DNA of 19,621 nt. It comes from an uncultured Bacteroidota bacterium (lineage in GTDB: Bacteria; Bacteroidota; Bacteroidia; UBA7662). Shown piece after piece: positions 14,218-19,621 of this stretch; positions within the stretch are counted from its first letter, which is position 1; the number at the start of each line of letters is the position of its first letter. The DNA is taken from contig CAIOCC010000008.1 in the NCBI GenBank assembly GCA_903856555.1, positions 1-19,621 on the forward strand, given 5' to 3'. Under the pieces are notes generated by a model that was not told the origin of the DNA, ran no database searches, and was given only the letters and a program-made list of their open reading frames with translations. The position numbers and the translations under genes are program-made.

Positions 14218-16637
14218 TGGCAAAATTTGAAACGCCATGAAATCGAAGGAATCACAAAAGCAAACAGCGAATATTGGACCAAACGATTGCGACCACTCAG
14301 GCCATCGGATTCGACTTGAATAAACCAGGGGTTGGCTCGACTCAAGAGGTTGTAAACCGAATACTCGGTCACCCGCTCCCCGCAGCGGGTCTTGCGGGTG
14401 AATTGGAGGCTAAGATCCACCCGCTGGTAACTGCGCAGGCGGTAATTGTTTTGGGTTCCGTAATCTGTTGAATTCCAACCCGGCCCAAAAAACAGATCGT
14501 TGTTATTTTCGTAGCCCGGTATGCCAACCAAAGGGGCGTTAAAAGTGCCTTGGGGTAATGTTACGGCATTCCCGGTGCCGTACACAAAGACGGCCGAACC
14601 CTTGATTCCTTTGCGACCGGGCTTGGGAGCTCGCAGGTCAAAGAAATTAACCCAACTCAAATCATGCCGGCGATCGTAACGCGCCGGAAACGGCAAACCG
14701 CCGTTGAGTTCATCAAATCGCAGGTCGGTTTTGCTGAGCGTATAACCCAGCCAGCCGTTCCATACACCCCGGTGTTTTTGGAGAAGGATTTCCAATCCCA
14801 TCGATTCCAAGAAACCGCCCATCACTTGTTCTTCCCATTGAACCTTGGGGATTCCGCTTTCATCAAAAATCTCTTCGGGATCCACCAGCAAAAAACTGGC
14901 CCCTGGTCTGTAAGCAATGTTGCCGTTGGTTTTTTTGAAATACGCTTCGGTGGTGATGCTCCAGGATTTTTGGGGGAGGTCCAACGAATAGCCCAAGGCA
15001 ATTTGACTGGAGAATTGCGGCCCTACTTTTTCGTTGGCCGGTACCCATAAGTCCGTTGGAAGGCCGGTACCCGAATTCGAAAGCAGGTGCAGGTACTGGT
15101 TCATTTCGGTATAGGCGGCCTTGATGGATTGGTTATCGCCCAATAGGTAGCGGGCGGCCATGCGGGGCTCGGGCCTGGCATAGGTTTTGCTGCCGGTCGC
15201 GAAAGTGGAAATGCGCAGACCCGGATGCAGCAACCACCGTTCGCCCAGTCTCCATTCATCCTCAACGTAGAGACCGCTTTCCAAGGAATACTCCCGGGCT
15301 ACTTTATCAAAATTGAAATCCGGAGCTAGGGAATTCTTGAGAACAAAGGCCGTGGGAATAAAGGTGTGTCGAATGGATTGAAAACCGGCTTTGATTTTGT
15401 GTTCCGGAACGGGCAGCCAATCCAAGTCCACCTTGACGCCGATGTCCCGGATGGTTGAATTGTAGCGCAGATCAAAAAACTCGTTGCCTTCGTTGGATTT
15501 GAGTTGAATCAGAAAGGTATAATCGCTCAGGATGAGGCTGCTGTTCACAAAGGTTCGGCTGTTGGCCTGATGATTCCAGCGCAGGGTTCCGGTTTTGTTA
15601 CCCCAGCCCAAGGAGGCGGTGGTTCTTTCGAGGGGGTTGGAACCAAACGTCGTCGCATAAAATTTATCCTGGCCGAGGTAACCGCTTAAATAGAGGCGAT
15701 TCCTTTCGTCGAGCTGGTAATTGAATTTGGCGTTAAGGTCCTGAAAATAATAACCGCCCAGACCCTCCCCGCCACTCAGGAGCAGGGGTGCGGTCAGCAA
15801 ATCAAAATAGGTTCGCCGCCCCGAGATAATCATGGAGGCCTTGTCTTTGACAAGCGGACCTTCGACGGTGAAATTCGCTGAAATATTCCCCACACTGCCT
15901 TCGGTGCACCATTCCCGGCTGTTGCCGTCCTTCATCGTAATGTCGAGAACACTGGAAAGCCTCCCTCCGTAGCGGGCGGGGAATCCGCCTTTGGTTAGGC
16001 TCGCATTTTTGATGGCGTTCCCATTAAAGACCGAAAAAAACCCGAACAAATGCGAGGCATTGTACACCGTTGCTTCGTCCAATAGAATAAGGTTTTGATC
16101 CGGTCCACCGCCCCGTACATAGATGCCGGAACTGCCCTCGTTGCCTTTTTGGACCCCCGGCATCAATTGAAAAGTTTTGAGCAAGTCCTTTTCCCCAAAC
16201 AACATGGGGATTTGTTGAATTTGTTGCGGGGTCAGTTCGATTTTGCTCATTTGAACCTCTCGTGCCTGCCGGCTGATTCGATCATCCACGACTTGGATTT
16301 CTTGGAGGTCGTTGAGGGGCTGCATTTCAAAGTTGAGCCCTCGGCTGCTATCCAAGTCCAGGCGCAGGGTCCGAGTCTGGAAACCCACGTAACTGATCTG
16401 CAGGTTGTAGGAACCCGGGGATAGGGTGAGGGAATAGAACCCGTAGGCATTGGTGGAAGTGCCGTTTTGGATTTCGGGTAACCAAAGGCTGGCACCTACC
16501 AGCATTTCGCCGGTCTGGGCGTCTCGGACGTAACCACTCAGGGTGGATCGACGGACCTGGGCGCTCAGGTTGGTTGTTAGCAGGAACAATCCGAGAAGTA
16601 TTCCTGCCATGGGCAGGTGGAACGAAGGGGATCTCAT
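14211..16637 (-). CDS. TonB-dependent receptor with carboxypeptidase-regulatory-like N-terminal domain
   Basis: Outer-membrane TonB-dependent transporter of 808 residues. A signal peptide is cut after LSA (about residue 26). A carboxypeptidase-regulatory-like domain follows at about 32-100 (LSGYVRDAQTGEMLVGASLW through YNLQISYVGFQ). Next come the plug (EIQVVDDRI onward, with GIYVRGGGPDQNLILLDEAT and GGFPARYGGRLSSVLDI) and a beta-barrel to the C-terminus. The barrel ends in the expected aromatic strand (SISWRFKF), but three extra residues, Cys-Gln-Cys, follow. The ligand is not evident. The ATG at 16637 overlaps the kynureninase stop (ATGA), and the stop overlaps the DUF4249 start. A farther upstream Met lies inside kynU and would bury the signal peptide. 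Confidence 0.94.
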   Translation of the reverse strand: MRSPSFHLPMAGILLGLFLLTTNLSAQVRRSTLSGYVRDAQTGEMLVGASLWLPEIQNGTSTNAYGFYSLTLSPGSYNLQISYVGFQTRTLRLDLDSSRGLNFEMQPLNDLQEIQVVDDRISRQAREVQMSKIELTPQQIQQIPMLFGEKDLLKTFQLMPGVQKGNEGSSGIYVRGGGPDQNLILLDEATVYNASHLFGFFSVFNGNAIKNASLTKGGFPARYGGRLSSVLDITMKDGNSREWCTEGSVGNISANFTVEGPLVKDKASMIISGRRTYFDLLTAPLLLSGGEGLGGYYFQDLNAKFNYQLDERNRLYLSGYLGQDKFYATTFGSNPLERTTASLGWGNKTGTLRWNHQANSRTFVNSSLILSDYTFLIQLKSNEGNEFFDLRYNSTIRDIGVKVDLDWLPVPEHKIKAGFQSIRHTFIPTAFVLKNSLAPDFNFDKVAREYSLESGLYVEDEWRLGERWLLHPGLRISTFATGSKTYARPEPRMAARYLLGDNQSIKAAYTEMNQYLHLLSNSGTGLPTDLWVPANEKVGPQFSSQIALGYSLDLPQKSWSITTEAYFKKTNGNIAYRPGASFLLVDPEEIFDESGIPKVQWEEQVMGGFLESMGLEILLQKHRGVWNGWLGYTLSKTDLRFDELNGGLPFPARYDRRHDLSWVNFFDLRAPKPGRKGIKGSAVFVYGTGNAVTLPQGTFNAPLVGIPGYENNNDLFFGPGWNSTDYGTQNNYRLRSYQRVDLSLQFTRKTRCGERVTEYSVYNLLSRANPWFIQVESDGLSGRNRLVQYSLFAFVIPSISWRFKFCQC

Positions 16638-17896
16638 GCAAAGGTTTGTAACACCGATTGAATTCGATGCAAATCGGTATAGGACGTATAAAGTGGTACC
16701 GGTGCCATCCGAATGGTGTCCGGGTTGCGCCAATCAGCCAAGATTCCATGTTGGTGGAGGTGATCAAAAACTTCCCGTCCACGATGCCTAAGGTTGAGCG
16801 AAAGCTGACAACCTCTCCGCTCAGGAAGGGCCGGGGTGAGCAAGCGTCCGTCTAGTTCGGGATGTTGCCCCAAAAATTCTTGCAGAATTTGTTCCAACAT
16901 AGCCGTTAAACGCAAGGACTTGATGCGCAGTCGTTCCATGCCGGCCCGGTCGTGGATCTCCAAGGCAACCGCATGGGGTGCCATGGCCATCACCTGAGCA
17001 TTGCTAAGTTGCCATGCTTCGGCACCGGGGGCGGGTACAAAATGCCGAGGCATCTCAAACCGGCTTTTTTCATCGTGCCCCCACCAGCCTTCAAATCGGC
17101 CCAGGTCCCGACGATGGTGATGCCGCTCGTGCACAAAAAGTCCGCCCGGACCACCCGGTCCTGAATTTAGGTATTTGTAGGAACACCAGCAGGCAAAGTC
17201 CACACCCCACTCGTGGAGGGACAGGGGGACATTGCCAGCGGCGTGGGCCAAATCCAGTCCCACCAAGGCTCCAACTTGGTGGGCCTCGCGGACCACCGTT
17301 GGTACATCGAAGAAGGCTCCGCTGTAGTACTGAACGGCACCCAGCAAAACCACCGCCGTTTGATCCCCGGCACTTCGGATGGCATCAACAATCGAGGTGG
17401 TTGGATCTAGATCTCGTTGAGCGGCGGTATCCACTTCGATCAGGCCCTCCGCAGGGTCGATGCCGTGGTGTTTGAGTTGGCTATCCACGGCGTATTGGTC
17501 CGAAGGAAAGGCCCCGGCTTCCACCAAAATCTTGGTGCGCTGCCCCTGGGGACGATAGAAGCCGGCCATGAGCAAATGCAAATTCACCGTGAGGGTATGC
17601 GCCGACACCACTTCAGATTCCAAGCCCCCCATCAAGCGAGCCAAAGGGGCCGTGAGCCTGCGGTGGTATGGCATCCAAGGATGCGGACCTTCAAAGTGGC
17701 CTTCGACTCCGTAGCGAGCCCAGGAATCCAATTCCACCTGCACCGCTGACGGGACAGCCAAGGGCATCAAGCCCAGGGAATTTCCACAGAGGTACACCCA
17801 AGGCGTTCCGTTGGGTCCAACCGGAAAAGCAAACTCGGATCGAAAAGGAGCCAATTCATCGTCCCGATCCGCTAATTGTGCTTCGTTAAGGTTCAT
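16634..17896 (-). CDS. kynU: Kynureninase
   Basis: PLP-dependent hydrolase that cleaves kynurenine or 3-hydroxykynurenine to (3-hydroxy)anthranilate and alanine; 420 residues, the usual length. Family motifs are YLCGNSLGLMP (35-45), AFPSDQYA (129-136), the GLDLAHAAGN region (213-222) with the PLP-pyridine Asp, and CSYKYLNSGPGG (238-249), where Lys241 is the Schiff-base lysine. EGWWGH (269-274) and the C-terminal GILADWRNPDTIRMAP (384-399) complete the set. The ATG at 17896 is chosen because the N-terminus then matches the family; an upstream Met at 17953 would overlap the preceding gene. It lies 53 bases after the outer-membrane protein gene and overlaps the receptor gene by ATGA. With Kmo in the same operon, 3-hydroxykynurenine is the likely in vivo substrate. 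Confidence 0.97.
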   Translation of the reverse strand: MNLNEAQLADRDDELAPFRSEFAFPVGPNGTPWVYLCGNSLGLMPLAVPSAVQVELDSWARYGVEGHFEGPHPWMPYHRRLTAPLARLMGGLESEVVSAHTLTVNLHLLMAGFYRPQGQRTKILVEAGAFPSDQYAVDSQLKHHGIDPAEGLIEVDTAAQRDLDPTTSIVDAIRSAGDQTAVVLLGAVQYYSGAFFDVPTVVREAHQVGALVGLDLAHAAGNVPLSLHEWGVDFACWCSYKYLNSGPGGPGGLFVHERHHHRRDLGRFEGWWGHDEKSRFEMPRHFVPAPGAEAWQLSNAQVMAMAPHAVALEIHDRAGMERLRIKSLRLTAMLEQILQEFLGQHPELDGRLLTPALPERRGCQLSLNLRHRGREVFDHLHQHGILADWRNPDTIRMAPVPLYTSYTDLHRIQSVLQTFA

Positions 17897-17930
17897 GGTT
17901 GAGGGGAATTTTGAGGGTAGGTAGTCCGAC

Positions 17931-17938
17931 CAAAGGTA
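17931..17938 (-). promoter_or_regulatory. Candidate -7 element (TACCTTTG) upstream of kynU
   Basis: The minus strand reads TACCTTTG, an exact TAnnTTTG match, 34 bases before the kynU ATG in the only sizeable spacer of this gene group. A TTTTG lies 12 bases upstream, too close for the usual -33 position, so the match is to one element only. If active, it would give kynU and the downstream genes a promoter separate from the upstream outer-membrane gene. Confidence 0.4.
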
Positions 17939-17949
17939 AAAACCAAGGG

Positions 17950-19621
17950 TCAAAAGCCCATATCGCCCCCGCCGCCCGAGCCCCCGCCACTGCGCCGCAT
18001 TTTTTGGAAAAGCGAGGCATCCGAATTTCCAAATCGATAGGTCAGGGTGAATCGAACAAAGCGTACTTCCCGACGTCGAATAAATTCCTGGAACAGGGTT
18101 TCGGTTTGGACGGTGTTACCAAATCGTCTTGTGTTAGCGACATCCGAAAGAAGCGCCACGAGGGTCCAGGATTTGTTGGGATTCCAGGAGGCCGATAGGT
18201 CCATGCCGTAGGCGGGATAGGTGCGGCCCTGAGGTAAGATCCGAGGCGCTTCGTATTCTCCATTCCATTGGATGGACCAACGCTGGTCGGGCCGGTACGA
18301 AACCTGACCCTTGGCCGTCCAACTCCATCCCCCACGGCTGATGTTGTTCATCAAAGCCCCGGCATTCACCTCTGTAAAAAAGGCGTTCAGGTTGGTGGTC
18401 AGGGTCCACGCTTTGGAGGGATTCCAGCGAAAACTCTCTTCCCAACCGGTCGCCCATTGACGATCTCCGTTCAAGTACGAATTGACCAACAAGTTACTGT
18501 CCTGGGGGAGTCTGCTAACAAATTCGGTGATGACTTGGGTGGTGTATCGGCCATAGACGGACGATGTTAGGCTGATGATTCCGTTGTTGTATTGATGATT
18601 GATTTCGGACAAGTGAAAGAACTCGGGAGCCAGTCCTGGATTCCCGATTCGGTACCCCTGGGCATCGGCAAACAAAATGAAAGGCAAGACTTGAAAAAAA
18701 CCGGGTCGTCCAATTTTTCGGGAAAGATTCACCTGCCATTCGTGTCGACCGCTTTTGCGGCTCAGGTAAACGGCCGGAAAGAGGGCATTGCCCCATTGAC
18801 GTCCCCCGTTGGGGTAGCGATACCGAAACGAAGAATCACCCAGCAGGGGGAGGTTCACATCAAAGCGGGTTTGCTCCACCCGAAGGCCGGCCTGCAGGCC
18901 CCAAGAACCCCAGACTAGCTGGCGATTGATGTAGGCAGCGTTCACGATATCCGTGATTTCAAACTCGTTACTCAGGGCGCCATTAAAGGACGGAACCGCC
19001 CCGTTCAAGCCCAGGTTCACCGTTAGGTTGGAAACATTGCTGCGTAGATTGCTGCGCAGACCCCATTCCCACTTGCCCGATGCCGCTGGACGGGTATGGT
19101 CGTACTGAGCGGTAAAAACTCGGTTTTGACCCGAACCCCGGTTTTCCTGAAGTCGGCGTGATGAACTGTCGGTCAAAAGGTTGTTGGACAGATTGTCCAG
19201 GTCGGCCTCGGTTCCATTGGCCGAGGCGTTGAGGTTAAGGTCCACGCTCCATTCCTCGCCGGGTAGGGCCGTGGTTTTTCGTAACAATAGTTGAAGGGAG
19301 CCGTAGCGCCAGAAATTCTGTTGGCGGTTGGTTTGGCGACCGAGTATCGTCGTATCCACCACCCCGTTGGGGCCGGGTTTGGTCCAAGAATAGGGTTGGT
19401 CATCGGTGTTACGAAACCGTCCGTCGCCCAGGTTAAAAGAAGTGGTCAAGGTCGTTCGCTGGTTGAGGGTGTAGTCCCAAGCCAGTCGACCCATTTGAAA
19501 ACGACGCCCCAACATGCTTTGGGAAGACTGAAAAAATGTTTCGGAAGTTTTGCCGCCTGCCAGATTTTGCCGCAGCGTGCTGTTGGTTAGGGGATTGTAA
19601 AAATCGCTGAAATTATAGGAC
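17950..19621 (-). CDS. Outer-membrane beta-barrel protein, TonB-dependent receptor family (5' end beyond the window)
   Basis: C-terminal 556 residues of an outer-membrane barrel protein. The reading frame is open from base 19621 with no stop, so the ATG at 19515 is internal. The sequence is a series of amphipathic strands with turns typical of Bacteroidota barrels (for example WEWGLRSNLRSNVSNLTVNL, WGLQAGLRVEQTRFDV, KSGRHEWQVNLSRKIGRPGF). It closes with FVRFTLTYRFGNSD and a glycine-rich tail, GGGSGGGGDMGF. This architecture and tail fit the outer-membrane beta-barrel family found in receptor-like proteins with a regulatory-like N-terminal domain (PF14905 type); that N-terminal part is not visible. 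The ligand is unknown. kynU follows after 53 bases on the same strand, so co-transcription is possible but less certain than for the overlapping genes. Confidence 0.85.
   Translation of the reverse strand, partial: SYNFSDFYNPLTNSTLRQNLAGGKTSETFFQSSQSMLGRRFQMGRLAWDYTLNQRTTLTTSFNLGDGRFRNTDDQPYSWTKPGPNGVVDTTILGRQTNRQQNFWRYGSLQLLLRKTTALPGEEWSVDLNLNASANGTEADLDNLSNNLLTDSSSRRLQENRGSGQNRVFTAQYDHTRPAASGKWEWGLRSNLRSNVSNLTVNLGLNGAVPSFNGALSNEFEITDIVNAAYINRQLVWGSWGLQAGLRVEQTRFDVNLPLLGDSSFRYRYPNGGRQWGNALFPAVYLSRKSGRHEWQVNLSRKIGRPGFFQVLPFILFADAQGYRIGNPGLAPEFFHLSEINHQYNNGIISLTSSVYGRYTTQVITEFVSRLPQDSNLLVNSYLNGDRQWATGWEESFRWNPSKAWTLTTNLNAFFTEVNAGALMNNISRGGWSWTAKGQVSYRPDQRWSIQWNGEYEAPRILPQGRTYPAYGMDLSASWNPNKSWTLVALLSDVANTRRFGNTVQTETLFQEFIRRREVRFVRFTLTYRFGNSDASLFQKMRRSGGGSGGGGDMGF

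Noticed and set aside
19515..19515. ATG at 19515 as the start of the rightmost outer-membrane protein
   Set aside because: The frame stays open to the window edge with barrel-like sequence upstream, so the true start is outside.
1..19621. CRISPR array, transposon ends, phage genes, tRNA or rRNA
   Set aside because: No regularly spaced repeats, transposase or integrase motifs, or clover-leaf-like sequences were found. Nearly all bases are in housekeeping-type or transport genes.

Overview
The window is a stretch of a Bacteroidota chromosome. The evidence is a complete core cluster of the type IX secretion / gliding machinery (PorP-GldK-GldL-GldM-GldN), families largely confined to this phylum (DUF4271, DUF4249, TonB-dependent receptors with a carboxypeptidase-regulatory-like N-terminal domain), absence of clear Shine-Dalgarno sequences, and several exact matches to the Bacteroidota -7 promoter element TAnnTTTG. 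Base composition looks moderately GC-rich (a little over half G+C by eye). I cannot place it below phylum from the sequence alone. No RNA genes, insertion sequences, phage genes or CRISPR arrays were seen, and no gene-free gap exceeds about 115 bases.

Layout. (1) 1-1787, minus: 5' part of a UvrD/AddA-like superfamily 1 DNA helicase running off the left edge. It is divergent from the next gene across a 25-base spacer holding two back-to-back TAnnTTTG elements. (2) 1813-9093, plus: DUF4271 membrane protein, uroporphyrinogen-III synthase (hemD), then porP, gldK, gldL, gldM, gldN, closed by a strong hairpin terminator at 9125-9160. (3) 9206-11208, plus: radical-SAM heme chaperone HemW and a cyclase/kynurenine-formamidase-like protein, overlapping by ATGA. 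(4) 11309-19621, minus, convergent with (3). In transcription order: an outer-membrane beta-barrel protein cut by the right edge, kynureninase (kynU), a TonB-dependent receptor, a DUF4249 lipoprotein, kynurenine 3-monooxygenase (kmo), and a small two-helix membrane protein.

How the genes work together. Block 2 encodes the OM-associated ring lipoprotein GldK and its partner GldN, the proton-driven inner-membrane motor GldL/GldM with its key residues preserved, and PorP, an OM barrel of the PorP/SprF family. Genes linked to heme (hemD, hemW) flank this cluster. Block 4 interleaves two enzymes that take kynurenine to 3-hydroxyanthranilate (Kmo, KynU) with an outer-membrane TonB receptor/DUF4249 pair. 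Start-stop overlaps at most junctions argue for one transcript and coupled translation. The cyclase at 10393-11208 could supply the preceding formamidase step, but its metal-binding motif is not canonical. Tryptophan 2,3-dioxygenase and 3-hydroxyanthranilate dioxygenase are not in the window.

The most interesting points are the embedding of an OM uptake pair between kynU and kmo, a small membrane protein coupled to kmo, an in-frame 18-bp tandem repeat in the DUF4249 signal peptide, a three-copy motif in the GldL coiled coil, and the overlapping divergent promoter elements at 1795-1808.
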